A DNA stretch of 64,000 nucleotides from Albibacterium profundi (GTDB taxonomy: Bacteria; Bacteroidota; Bacteroidia; Sphingobacteriales; Sphingobacteriaceae): assembly GCF_042159835.1 (NCBI RefSeq), contig NZ_JBBVGT010000003.1, positions 62,001 to 126,000 on the forward strand. Reading direction: 5' to 3'. A program made the translations under genes and the position numbers. Below are positions 37,236 through 46,739 of the stretch, piece by piece; positions within the stretch are counted from its first letter, which is position 1; the number at the start of each line of letters is the position of its first letter. Below the pieces are notes generated by a model. The model was not told the origin of the DNA. It saw nothing but the letters and a program-made list of their open reading frames with translations, and did no database searches.

Positions 37236-38622
37236 TCCTGATAAGGTAGAATATTTGGTTCTTCAAGGGGGAGGAGGAAAAGGGGTAGCTTATCTCGGAG
37301 CTATCCAGGCCTTGGAGGAGAAAGGGATTCTCCCTATAAAACAGAAGAGCGACGGCGATGCTCCAAAATTAAAGGGAGTGGCAGGTACTTCGGCAGGTGC
37401 TATTACAGCACTTTTAATTGCACTAGGTTTCACAGCAGATGAAATAGATAAAAAGTTTTTGTCTAAGCCCGAACTGTTTATGAGTTTCTTTGATGGACCT
37501 GACAATGGGTCTTACCGAACTGTAAGCTCATTTAATATCCCTGGAAGAAGTGACCGTTCGGTTCATATTAATCTGAATGAAACAGTTGAAGCATTTATTA
37601 AAAAGTCTGGCGATATGGATGCTCAAAATCCAATCGTGAGAACCTTGGCTATTTCTCTGTTGGGATTTTTACAAAGTAGTGCGCAATATACCAGCTTGTT
37701 GAAACAACCCGCCCATGAAGTGCTATTTATGTTGCTTAAAGGGTCTGATACTAGTCATCGAACTGATGCGTTTAAAGGTAAATTGATAGGTGCGGGATTT
37801 AAGAATCTGGGATTTGAGTTTTTATTCTATCAGATCATTCAGGCGATTTTACCAAATTCTGAGCCTGAAGATAGAAACGATATTGTACAAAAACTGACGG
37901 AAGACCCTTATGGTTATATATTTAACTTACTTTTTGATAGGGGTTTATTTCCAGGTTACTCTGTTAGGGCTTTTTTTGGGCAAATTATTGGAGAACGATT
38001 TAAGAACTTTTTTAATAAGGATATTGATGGGAGTACTATAAGCTTCGAAACTTTTTATGAGGTCACCAAATGCAATCTACTTTTTACGGGAGTTAATGTA
38101 AGTAAAAATCAACCTCAATATTTCTCGAAGGATCATACTCCGGATTTTCCTGTGGCTGAGGCAGCAGCGATATCGATGAATATTCCCATCGTGTTCAAAC
38201 CGGTTTATGTAGAAGCGGAGAATTTAGAAGGTTTTTGGGTTGACGGAGGGACAGTATTTAATCTCCCGCTTCATGCATTTGACTATATTGAAAAGAAAGA
38301 ACTTTTAAATAGCTATGGTAAGACGTATTATGATTACCTAAATCCGGGTACCTTGGCGTTATCACTGGTTCCCTATCTGCCGGGAGAAGAGTCGGCTGAG
38401 AAAAGCTGGACTGATGAACTCCCCATTTTAGATTTTACAAAAGGAATCGTTGATGTCCTTTGGGAACCAAATGAGCGACAAATCCAGCAAGAGGTTGAAC
38501 GAGAGCAAATTATACAAATTCCATATGGAGAACTGAGTACCTTAAACTTTGCTCCTAATGAAGAATTAAAAAAAGACCCGATTGAACGTGCTTATGAACA
38601 AGTTATTGGGTATTTCAGATAG
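37219..38622 (+). CDS. Patatin-like phospholipase
   Basis: 467 residues, cytosolic. The oxyanion motif is LQGGGGKGVAYLG (GGGGKG 17-22), the nucleophile elbow GTSAGA has Ser58, and the catalytic Asp is in DGG (Asp342), so the Ser-Asp dyad is intact. About 130 residues between elbow and dyad partner exceed a minimal patatin and are helical. Patatins release fatty acids from membrane lipids; related enzymes serve as membrane-damaging effectors in CBASS (CapV) and other phage-defence systems. No cyclase is adjacent; the coupled 1038-residue protein is the obvious partner. The start overlaps that gene by 17 bases. Confidence 0.9.
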   Translation: MAKIHDPDKVEYLVLQGGGGKGVAYLGAIQALEEKGILPIKQKSDGDAPKLKGVAGTSAGAITALLIALGFTADEIDKKFLSKPELFMSFFDGPDNGSYRTVSSFNIPGRSDRSVHINLNETVEAFIKKSGDMDAQNPIVRTLAISLLGFLQSSAQYTSLLKQPAHEVLFMLLKGSDTSHRTDAFKGKLIGAGFKNLGFEFLFYQIIQAILPNSEPEDRNDIVQKLTEDPYGYIFNLLFDRGLFPGYSVRAFFGQIIGERFKNFFNKDIDGSTISFETFYEVTKCNLLFTGVNVSKNQPQYFSKDHTPDFPVAEAAAISMNIPIVFKPVYVEAENLEGFWVDGGTVFNLPLHAFDYIEKKELLNSYGKTYYDYLNPGTLALSLVPYLPGEESAEKSWTDELPILDFTKGIVDVLWEPNERQIQQEVEREQIIQIPYGELSTLNFAPNEELKKDPIERAYEQVIGYFR

Positions 38623-38637
38623 GGATCGATGATCGCT

Positions 38638-39878
38638 CTATGCACCTATATCTGCATTGTTGTTTACTTCCCGTATTAAATTGATAAGCTTCGTGGTGTC
38701 GTTGTCATCAAATATTCCGATAATACCACTATCATCGATACTCGTGAACGGCGGTTCAGTTAAATTGAAAGTTTCAAGGAAACCATTCTTAACAAAGTAA
38801 CGAATCACGGTATCTAAGAATTTAATCTGTTTAGCTGATAAATTTCCTTCGTTGATGAAGGCAGCGAAGTGTTGGTTAATTGATTCTTGATCGAGGCCGA
38901 TAATTCTTCGAATAAATGATCCTAAAGGCTGTTCTCCATATTCTTGGACGAACTTCTCTTTGCTGTCTAAGGTTTCTTCGATCAAGTACTCTTCTAGTTG
39001 ATTTAATTCAAAAGAATTAATAGGGAGATTACGGTAGAGTTTATCGATCACCAAGTGGTTTTTGTTCTTACGGATAAAGGCTTCAACGCGATCTCGATAA
39101 GCTTGGTGGGTAGGGATAGTTCGTATAATGTCAAACTCCGCGACTTCGCTTTCGATTAATATGTCATCTAGGTCGGTATATATGGGGTTGATAATATTTT
39201 CCTCTCGAAGTAGATGAATCAGATCACGAATTTCTTTTCGAACATGGTCAATTGAAGACAAGGAAGCATTGCTCCAAAACTCTGAACTGGCCACTTCGCG
39301 GATTATCGCCTCTTTTGCTGCGACGACTGGCACATTGCGTTTTGTTAAGAGCCGATTGCCGATGCCAATCATGTTTTCTATGATTTTAGTTGATTGGTTG
39401 TGTTTTTTAGAATGGCTGATTGCAGCTTATAACTATTCAGATCAAACCGTTTAGCCATTTCGTCGGTATCATCCGAATACGGAACTAGGTGTGCTATTTC
39501 TGTTTCTAACAGTAGTACATCTGATTTAGAGAGGCTGTGCCATTTTTCTCTTTCGGAAAACCGATGCACAGCGGCCAGATGTTTTCTTACTTCATAGCGT
39601 TTTGTGTCTAGGTTAACCACGATAGAATGTAGTTTGTCGAGATACTCTTTCGCTAGGTTTAAATCTTCTTTTGACGCATCAATATCCTGTTGGATGAGTT
39701 CAGCGACATACGTGGGTGAGCTTTCGATTTTAGTTGGTCTCGCCGGATAAAGTTCGTTTGTTAACTCGGGGTAAGACTTGTGAAACCTTTCAGTGCCCTC
39801 GAAATAATCTCGGTTTTTGCTGTTATATCCTGCTAAATATAAAATCGGCAGATATATGTAGTTTATCGTATATCCCTT
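38638..39878 (-). pseudogene. Decayed type I restriction HsdR, C-terminal remnant
   Basis: Two overlapping minus-strand frames read as one protein. Frame one (39878 to about 39387) gives YPARPTKIESSPTYVAELI, KRYEVRKHLAAVHRFSEREKW, AHLVPYSDDTDEMAKRFDL. Frame two (about 39387-38638) gives KRNVPVVAAKE, YRDRVEAFIRKNKNHLVIDKL, EQPLGSFIRRIIGLDQESI and AKQIKFLDTVIRYFVKNGF. These match the C-terminal region of HsdR (EcoEI_R_C type). Adding one A in the run at 39384-39387 joins them. The helicase and nuclease parts are missing, and no hsdM or hsdS is present. A further in-register segment (DKYYAFPVPKTIIDMIK) may extend the remnant to about 39950 after a second 1-base loss near 39865; its family is unclear. 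Confidence 0.8.
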
Positions 39879-39994
39879 TCAAACATCTTGATCTTGATCA
39901 TATCAATAATGGTTTTGGGTACTGGAAATGCATAGTATTTGTCGGATAAAAACGGTTACGTCCCGATTAGAACTACTAAGGAGAAGAGGGTTGG

Positions 39995-40486
39995 TTAATC
40001 GAGATAATCTTCGTTTAACACGTCAAAAACGAGATTTTGTTCAAAGCCTCTGCTAACCGCGTATTGGGCGAGTTTCATTTTTCGCTTGTAGGGGTGATGC
40101 TCTTTGAGTGATCTTGATTTTTTTTCGATAACCTGCTCGAGCGCACTCATATATTCACTGGGATCAATGCTTGCTAGGGATTCTTTTACTAACCGAGGCG
40201 AGATCCTTTTTTGTTGCAGTCCGTTTTTGATTTTGATCTTTCCCCATTGTTTCATTTTGAATTTGCCGGAAACGTAGGCATAGGCAAAACGTTCTTCATT
40301 GAGAAAGTTTTCTGTAACTAATTCGGATATAATGTTCTCAACATCCGATTGATGTAAGCCCCAATTGTAGAGTTTGTCTCGTACTTCTTGCTGCGCTCGC
40401 TCTTGGTAGGCACAAAAACCTTCAGCACGCTTCTTTGCTTGCATGGGGGTAAGGCGCTTAGCTTTTTTCTGATTCGGATCAGTCAT
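39995..40486 (-). CDS. recX: Regulatory protein RecX
   Basis: 163 residues. The three-helix repeats are visible: GFCAYQERAQQEVRDKLYNWGLHQSDVENIISELVTENFLNEERFAYAYVSGKFKMKQWGKIKIKNGLQQKRIS, then a second set toward the C-terminus. RecX limits RecA filament growth. recA is not in the window. It borders the HsdR remnant on its 3' side. Confidence 0.9.
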   Translation of the reverse strand: MTDPNQKKAKRLTPMQAKKRAEGFCAYQERAQQEVRDKLYNWGLHQSDVENIISELVTENFLNEERFAYAYVSGKFKMKQWGKIKIKNGLQQKRISPRLVKESLASIDPSEYMSALEQVIEKKSRSLKEHHPYKRKMKLAQYAVSRGFEQNLVFDVLNEDYLD

Positions 40487-40571
40487 GCTATCAAAATTGA
40501 CAAATTTTTCATCTTAAGCCAAAAAAGGGTAAAGATTTGTTGCAGAGTGGGACGGCGGGTCTGCATAAAAT

Positions 40572-40607
40572 TAATATGGAGCAGTTTTACCAAACTGCTC
40601 CATATTA
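40572..40607. terminator. 16-bp perfect hairpin after the SusCD-like operon
   Basis: TAATATGGAGCAGTTT pairs fully with AAACTGCTCCATATTA around a 4-base loop. It lies 25 bases past the stop of the last operon gene (minus strand) and upstream of recX. The T tract is weak on both strands, so it is terminator-like by position and stem strength. Confidence 0.65.
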
Positions 40608-40631
40608 AGGTGTAATTTTTATGATGTCAAT

Positions 40632-41528
40632 TTACTGATTTACTTGCATCTCGAGTCGCTCCTTCATGATACGCGTAACACCATCGAGAGTGTATTCATA
40701 TGACAATAGGAAAACATTGAATGTTCGACCAAAGGACTCTTCGACGGTAAACGTATTTGGATAGTTTGGATCTCCATCTAATTGGGTCACTTTAATATCC
40801 TTATATGGTTTAATGGATACCGTGTTGTCATCATTTATTTCCAGTATGATGGCCGTTTCTTCGATGTCTTTGACTTTTGATTCGAATGTTTCGGTACCTG
40901 CTATCACCCGTACACTGTTTTGAGTAAGAGGAAAGAGTTTTTTATTGCCAGCAGACACCATTTCGTCGGCTAAGCCAGTCATTGCATAAATTGAATTAGT
41001 TGCCTGGGATGCATAGTTATTTTCAATGAGGACTTGGTAGAGAATGGTGTTTTTCTTTTCATTGATTTCAACGCCCGAGATGTCGGTAGCTTTTAAGCCT
41101 ATAAAATAGGTTGAATCTGGCGATAAACCATCTGGATGCAACTTAACCATGGTGCGACCTGTACGTTCTCCGGCTTTAATCTGAATTTTGTATTCTACAA
41201 TCTCATATTTGTCTTTGGGGAGTAGTTTGGCATACAAGTTTTCGTCGGCGTCAAAAAGCGACCAGTTGTAGAGATCTAGCGGAGTTTGATCTTCTTCTAA
41301 GCCGATAACTATATCGTTATTGGGAGCATGTGTGCCGCCTGAAGAAGCAGCAATATAACCAATGACCTCCTCGCCTGTCAAGGGAACGATTTCTTCAAAG
41401 GTATTGTGATAGTCGCTGCTGATTAGAGCGACCATGTTTTTATACATCTCATGTTCGAACAATTCATTGTCTTTGCAGGACGTGAATATCATCGAAAGGA
41501 CAAGTATTACTATATAATTTCGTTTCAT
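40632..41528 (-). CDS. DUF4361/BT_3044-like PUL lipoprotein
   Basis: 298 residues. Lipobox FTSC (about residue 18). The sequence GEEVIGYIAASSGGTHAPNNDIVIGLEEDQTPLDLYN and GLSPDSTYFIGLKATDISGVEINEKKNTILYQVLIEN match the DUF1735/DUF4361 group that follows SusD in many polysaccharide utilisation loci. Probably a surface glycan-binding accessory of the SusC/SusD complex. Last gene of the operon, 24 bases after susD. Confidence 0.75.
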   Translation of the reverse strand: MKRNYIVILVLSMIFTSCKDNELFEHEMYKNMVALISSDYHNTFEEIVPLTGEEVIGYIAASSGGTHAPNNDIVIGLEEDQTPLDLYNWSLFDADENLYAKLLPKDKYEIVEYKIQIKAGERTGRTMVKLHPDGLSPDSTYFIGLKATDISGVEINEKKNTILYQVLIENNYASQATNSIYAMTGLADEMVSAGNKKLFPLTQNSVRVIAGTETFESKVKDIEETAIILEINDDNTVSIKPYKDIKVTQLDGDPNYPNTFTVEESFGRTFNVFLLSYEYTLDGVTRIMKERLEMQVNQ

Positions 41529-41552
41529 TTTTTCGTTTTATTTTAATGTAAT

Positions 41553-43574
41553 CTAATAACCCGGGTTCTGGTCAAGAGAGGGCAACCTTCTCATTTCGGC
41601 ACGTGGTATCGGTACCCAGATAAGCTTTTTGTCAACTACTCGTGCAAGAAAAGAGGAGGTGCCTGGAATAACTCGTTGGTAATAGGTTTCTTTAGTGGCT
41701 CCGTCAGGATTCATTCCTCGTATAGGTTCTCTCTCTGTTTCTTCATAGATACCCCATCTGCGCACGTCGTAGAAACGTCTGTTTTCCCATAGAAACTCAA
41801 CCATGCGTTCGCGTTCGATTTGTTTTTGTACTTCAGCTGCATCACCGAGCTGAGTGTTGGTAAGACCGGGTAAACCCGCCCGATAGCGAATACTATTAAA
41901 AGCACTTTTAATCTCTTCTACATCTCTGGAAACGGTATATTGTTTATCACCCACTTGCACGGTATGGCTACCGGTCAGATTGTTGAGTGCCTCTGCATAT
42001 GATAGCAGGATTTCAGCATAACGGATAATTGGATAAGCTTTATTCATGTGACGAGCACCGGTACCCGTCCATGCATCCATTGGGTGATTGAATTTTTTGA
42101 TTACATATCCGGTAATGGGATAGTTAGGAGAAGTGGCAGTTACTCCACCTCGGCCATCGGCGTCTTGATAGTAATATTTCGCTGTGTGGTTATTGAGCGT
42201 TGTGCTGGAGAGCGCTTGCCAAACAGCTTCGTTGAACCCTATGGAAGCATAGAACCGCATTTCACGGTTAGCGTACATATTATATACGCCCGAATTGAGT
42301 GGATATCCTGAAAAATACTTTGGTTCAGTAGTGAAACCGGTTTCTGAATAGTAGCCATCAGCAGAAGCCTCTTCCTTGGTACGACCATCGTCCATGAGAT
42401 AGGCATCCACCACTTTTTGAGTGACCGAGAAGCGTCCCCACCCGCCTAGCGAAGGAGGGAAAGACCCTTTGCTGATAAATTCATTGATGTATCCTGTATT
42501 TCTACCCCAGATCAGCTCTGGGTTGATTGCTGCTACAGCTTCTCCAGTGAAGATATCGGAATAGGATCTAAGAGGATCAATACCGGCAGCTCCATCAGGA
42601 TAGGTATTATAGAAATTGGGATCTGAGGTGACACCTGAAGGAAGAGCTGGCGTAGCATCATCCGCTAATGCTGTATAAAGCTTATACGTCCCCAAGTCCA
42701 TTACTCTTTTAGCTGCTGCTGCGGCTACTGCCCAGCGGCTTTCATCATATTGTTGTGATACATAGTGTACACCGTCTGTTGAACGTGTCCAGTTGCCGAA
42801 ATATGAGCTAGCTACAGGACCGCCATTGAATAATGGACTAGCATGTATTAATCGTAATCTAGCTACTAAACTAAGGGCTGCTCCTTGAGTAGGGCGTCCA
42901 AAATCTAAGATGGAAACTTCTGATGGAAGCAGTTGAGCTGCTTTTTCAAACTCACCACAGGTGTATTCCATTGCCTCGTCATAGGTGGCTCTGGTTCGGT
43001 CGTAGTAATCGATAGCTTCGTTGGTGTTAACCACTTCATCTCCTAATAAAATTGGCGGACCATAATCCACTAATATGTTATAATAGGCATAAGCACGTAT
43101 GAATCGTGTATATCCTTCTATTCGTAGTCGGTCGGCAGTAGTAAGATCTTCCGGACGGTCTAGGTTTTGCAAGATGCTGTTACATTTCCGGATGATTTTG
43201 TAATATTTCCCCCATTGATTAAGGTTTGGGTTGCTGTCTCCGAAGAAGTCTGGCGAAATGCGTCCCGTAGCGAAATCCATTCCATAATATACATTGTTTG
43301 AACCGCCGCCGGTAAGTCCATTGAAGCCTTCATCAGTGGCCATGGGACCAGGTGTATAACCGAACCTAATAGTTTGTGCTTCATCTGAAAACATTGCTGC
43401 TGCACCCCACATATAGGCTTCCATGTAGCGAGCGTTGGAAAAAGCGGAATCGATGTTGAATTCATCATCGAAGTAGTCGTCAATATTCAGATAATCCTTG
43501 CAAGATGTTCCGAGAGCGAGCAGCTGAATGATAATAACTGCTTTTATTATTTGTTTTATGGTTGACGTTCTCAT
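41553..43574 (-). CDS. SusD/RagB family surface lipoprotein
   Basis: 673 residues, longer than the usual 500-600. Lipobox LGTSC (Cys25), then TPR-like helices (TRATYDEAMEYTCGEFEKAAQLLP, FIRAYAYYNILVDYGP) and the C-terminal signature RMVEFLWENRRFYDVRRWGI with PIPRAEMRRLPSLDQNPGY. SusD-type proteins cap the SusC channel and bind the incoming oligosaccharide. The gene starts 21 bases after SusC. The substrate cannot be deduced. Confidence 0.93.
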   Translation of the reverse strand: MRTSTIKQIIKAVIIIQLLALGTSCKDYLNIDDYFDDEFNIDSAFSNARYMEAYMWGAAAMFSDEAQTIRFGYTPGPMATDEGFNGLTGGGSNNVYYGMDFATGRISPDFFGDSNPNLNQWGKYYKIIRKCNSILQNLDRPEDLTTADRLRIEGYTRFIRAYAYYNILVDYGPPILLGDEVVNTNEAIDYYDRTRATYDEAMEYTCGEFEKAAQLLPSEVSILDFGRPTQGAALSLVARLRLIHASPLFNGGPVASSYFGNWTRSTDGVHYVSQQYDESRWAVAAAAAKRVMDLGTYKLYTALADDATPALPSGVTSDPNFYNTYPDGAAGIDPLRSYSDIFTGEAVAAINPELIWGRNTGYINEFISKGSFPPSLGGWGRFSVTQKVVDAYLMDDGRTKEEASADGYYSETGFTTEPKYFSGYPLNSGVYNMYANREMRFYASIGFNEAVWQALSSTTLNNHTAKYYYQDADGRGGVTATSPNYPITGYVIKKFNHPMDAWTGTGARHMNKAYPIIRYAEILLSYAEALNNLTGSHTVQVGDKQYTVSRDVEEIKSAFNSIRYRAGLPGLTNTQLGDAAEVQKQIERERMVEFLWENRRFYDVRRWGIYEETEREPIRGMNPDGATKETYYQRVIPGTSSFLARVVDKKLIWVPIPRAEMRRLPSLDQNPGY

Positions 43575-43595
43575 GTCATTAATTATGTCTTATTT

Positions 43596-46500
43596 TTAAA
43601 GATTGATATACATTTGAAAGGAATATGTGGACGGTATCGGGTATTTTCGCCCATTCCAAGCGGCTTGTTCAGGGTCAAAGATTTTTACTTTATCCCATGT
43701 GTGCAGATTGGTGCCTACAAGTTGAAGATCCATTGATGAAATACCGAGCCTTTTTAGAAATTCCGGACTAATATGGTAGTTCAGTGTGATCTCTTGTAAA
43801 CGGAGATAGCGCGAATCTCCTTGCCAGAAGCTAGATATCTGACTATTGTTGCTATTGTTTCCATATTGTAAGCGCGGGAAACGAGCGTCGGGGTTCTCTG
43901 CTAGGGCAGGATCTATACCATGCGCCGCGGCATACTCTTTCGGGATCCAGCGGTTGCTCGGGTCAGCTACTAACGATAATACATTACCCATGTTACCTTC
44001 AAAGAAAGGCATATACCCCATTCCGTTAGGTTTGGTTACATTATTTACCTTCATCTCCTGTCCTACATAGAAAAATGAGGTTTTTCCAGTTCCTTTTAAT
44101 AATACGCCTAGGGACAGATTTTTATAGCGGAATTCAGCGCCCATACCGTACATCAATAACGGGAAGTTGCTGTGTGTTAATGGCACCATATCCAATTTGT
44201 CAACCATGCCATCGCCGTTTATGTCTTTATATTTGATATCACCGGGCATAACCGCTCCAAAGGTTTGTTTAGGACTGTACTTGATGTCTTCGTCGTTTTT
44301 AAACAACCCGATGGCTTGATAGCCTCGTATGGAATTATATGGGAATCCATTGTACTCCAAATAAGGATATTCTAGATAAGCTTGTTCCCAGTTTTGTACG
44401 ATGTTTTTGGAGTATGTAAAATTACCTCGTACCGTGAAGCCTAAGTCGTTGGAAACATCACTTGTGTAGCTAATGTTGCCGTCGGCTCCGGAACTTTTCA
44501 TCTGACCTACGTTGGCAAATGGGTTGGACACAACACCTACATATTCAGGAACTTGTACTCTTTGTTGGAAAATACCGTTCCGCTGATCTTTGAAAAAGTC
44601 GATCACAAAATCCACTTTGTTATTAAATAGTCTTCCTTCAATACCCAAGTTGGATTTGACCGCTCTTTCCCATGCTAGGTTGTCTGCTCCAATGCGGGTT
44701 TCGTGGATTGTCTCTATGCCGGGTACGCCCCAGATATTTCCTGAACCGACGTTAACTTTAGTTAGGTAAGGGAAACGAATACTCGTGATTCGGTCGTTTC
44801 CTACGGTACCATACGATGCTCTGATTTTGAAGTAGTTAAGCCAAGGAGCGGCATCTTTCATAAAATTATAACTCGTCGGTACCCAACCAACTGCAACGGA
44901 AGGGAAAAAACCATATTGTTTGCCGGGCTGGAAGTTTTCAGAACCAGTGTACCCAAAGTTGACATCCAAGAGATATGTGTCCCGGTAACCATAGGTCAGC
45001 CGGCTGGATACTCCTTGATAACGCAAAGGTATAGCTTCCAAATTACTCGTAGCATCTTTGGTGTCTTTGGCGTCACTGAGATAATAATAGATCAATGCGG
45101 ATGTCCGGTGATCATCACCAAAAATCTGATCGTAATTAATGACAGACTCTAAGTGATATTTGCGATATTGTCTGGTGGATCTAGAGTAAGATGCTTTTTG
45201 TTCCTGAACCGTTTCTTGCATGACGAGCGATCCGTTGTAATTTCTTCCTAAGGCTGTATAGAGAGCAGGTTGTATGCGTCTGCGCTCACTGAAATAACTA
45301 TTGATGTCATATGCTCCTTGAACGCGAAATTTAAGTCCGTCTAGAACACCGGAAAGGTCCTGGTTTAGAGCTAGGGTGGATTTGCCTTTGTACTCTTGAT
45401 CGGAAGCTTTACCTGTGCGGTTAATCATCACGTAAGGGGATGATCGATCTTCGCCTCCACGACCCGGTAACAGGCCATTGGAATATTGAGTAGGAATAGC
45501 AAGCGGAGATAGTGTCGACTGAGCATTCCATATGTAGTTCGTATTGGCGACTCCCGGTTGGTCTAATTTGGATAAAAAGCCGTCTGAACCAAGGTATATT
45601 TTGGTTGTTTTAGTGAGATTGATATCTAGGTTGATACGGTAATTATAGGTATTAAAGCCTACATTGGAGCTGTATACACTGTTTTTGTCCACTTTATAGG
45701 CCGCTGTTTCACTTTTTCCGCCTATACTCAAAAAATAGCGAGCTACTTCACTTCCCCCACGGCCACTAGCATAATAGCTTTGACGCCAAAAGGTTTTGTT
45801 TAGGATTTCGTCTTGCCAGCTTACATCAGGGTAGATGTCGGGATCTAGGCCGTCTCGAATGATGCCCATCTCCGTTTGGTCGTACAATGGACTTTCGCCA
45901 CGAACAAGGTGTGCTTCGTTTGCTAATTGTGCATAGTCATAAGCACGCAGATACTGTGGTAATCGACTAAGGTGGGACAAGGTTGCATTTGCGCGAGCGG
46001 TTATCTGAATCCGATCCACAAGTCCTTTCTTGGTTGTTACCAAAACTACCCCGTTAGCTCCTCTTACCCCATATACGGCGGTGGCGGAGGCGTCCTTTAA
46101 TATAGAGAAACTTTCGATATCAGCAGGGTCTATGGTGTTTAGGTCACCTTCTAATCCATCGATAAGTACAAGTGCGCTACTGTTAGCACCAAATGTACCG
46201 ATACCACGTACCCAGAAGTCAGCGATGTTCTGTCCCGGTTCGCCACTTCCTTGTAGAGAAATAACACCGGCAGCTCTTCCGCCTAGTAGGTTTGCAATGG
46301 ATGGAGCTGGAGTCCGAAGGTCTTTGGCATCAACGGTTGTGATGGCCCCAACGGAGCTTATTTTTCGTTGTACATTTCCCAGTCCTACCACGATAACTTC
46401 ATCGAGGGCCTCTGTAGTTTCAGTGAAAGGAACGGTTAAATCACTGGTTGATTCAATGGCAACGTGTTCTACTGGTTCATAACCGATAAAACTAAAGACC

Positions 46501-46721
46501 AATTTATCTCCATATTCCACTTGAATACTAAATTTTCCATCATTATCACTTGATGTACCAGAAACGGATTTGTCTTTGATATAAATAGAAACACCGGGTA
46601 ACGGTTCGCCAACTTCATCGACGACGGTACCCGTAATTGTTAACTCGTTCGCTTGCTGTGCATATGTAGTCGTAAACAACAGGCTGAGCGATAATAGACA
46701 CAAAATACGTATGATTTTCAT
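43596..46721 (-). CDS. SusC/RagA family TonB-linked outer-membrane protein
   Basis: 1041 residues. Signal peptide (..TTTYAQQ), carboxypeptidase-like domain (LTITGTVVDEVGEPLPGVSIYIKD), plug beginning at EVIVVGLGNVQR with VLIDGLEGDLNTIDPADIESFSILKDASATAVYGVRGANGVVLVTTKKG, then the barrel ending in IPSTYSFQMYINL. It is the TonB-driven importer paired with SusD for glycans or oligopeptides. Second gene of the operon, 18 bases after the IPT/NHL gene. Confidence 0.95.
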   Translation of the reverse strand: MKIIRILCLLSLSLLFTTTYAQQANELTITGTVVDEVGEPLPGVSIYIKDKSVSGTSSDNDGKFSIQVEYGDKLVFSFIGYEPVEHVAIESTSDLTVPFTETTEALDEVIVVGLGNVQRKISSVGAITTVDAKDLRTPAPSIANLLGGRAAGVISLQGSGEPGQNIADFWVRGIGTFGANSSALVLIDGLEGDLNTIDPADIESFSILKDASATAVYGVRGANGVVLVTTKKGLVDRIQITARANATLSHLSRLPQYLRAYDYAQLANEAHLVRGESPLYDQTEMGIIRDGLDPDIYPDVSWQDEILNKTFWRQSYYASGRGGSEVARYFLSIGGKSETAAYKVDKNSVYSSNVGFNTYNYRINLDINLTKTTKIYLGSDGFLSKLDQPGVANTNYIWNAQSTLSPLAIPTQYSNGLLPGRGGEDRSSPYVMINRTGKASDQEYKGKSTLALNQDLSGVLDGLKFRVQGAYDINSYFSERRRIQPALYTALGRNYNGSLVMQETVQEQKASYSRSTRQYRKYHLESVINYDQIFGDDHRTSALIYYYLSDAKDTKDATSNLEAIPLRYQGVSSRLTYGYRDTYLLDVNFGYTGSENFQPGKQYGFFPSVAVGWVPTSYNFMKDAAPWLNYFKIRASYGTVGNDRITSIRFPYLTKVNVGSGNIWGVPGIETIHETRIGADNLAWERAVKSNLGIEGRLFNNKVDFVIDFFKDQRNGIFQQRVQVPEYVGVVSNPFANVGQMKSSGADGNISYTSDVSNDLGFTVRGNFTYSKNIVQNWEQAYLEYPYLEYNGFPYNSIRGYQAIGLFKNDEDIKYSPKQTFGAVMPGDIKYKDINGDGMVDKLDMVPLTHSNFPLLMYGMGAEFRYKNLSLGVLLKGTGKTSFFYVGQEMKVNNVTKPNGMGYMPFFEGNMGNVLSLVADPSNRWIPKEYAAAHGIDPALAENPDARFPRLQYGNNSNNSQISSFWQGDSRYLRLQEITLNYHISPEFLKRLGISSMDLQLVGTNLHTWDKVKIFDPEQAAWNGRKYPIPSTYSFQMYINL

Positions 46722-46739
46722 TATATATAGATAGGTTTA

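Noticed and set aside
37219..38622. Patatin module as a CBASS operon
   Set aside because: No CD-NTase, Cap2/Cap3 or HORMA/TRIP13 gene is present, and the partner has no nucleotidyltransferase motif.
39734..39949. Plus-strand 71-codon ORF
   Set aside because: Antisense to the HsdR remnant, whose minus-strand reading is family-like.
46030..46482. Plus-strand ORF of 150 codons inside the susC-like gene
   Set aside because: Antisense shadow over the conserved plug region.
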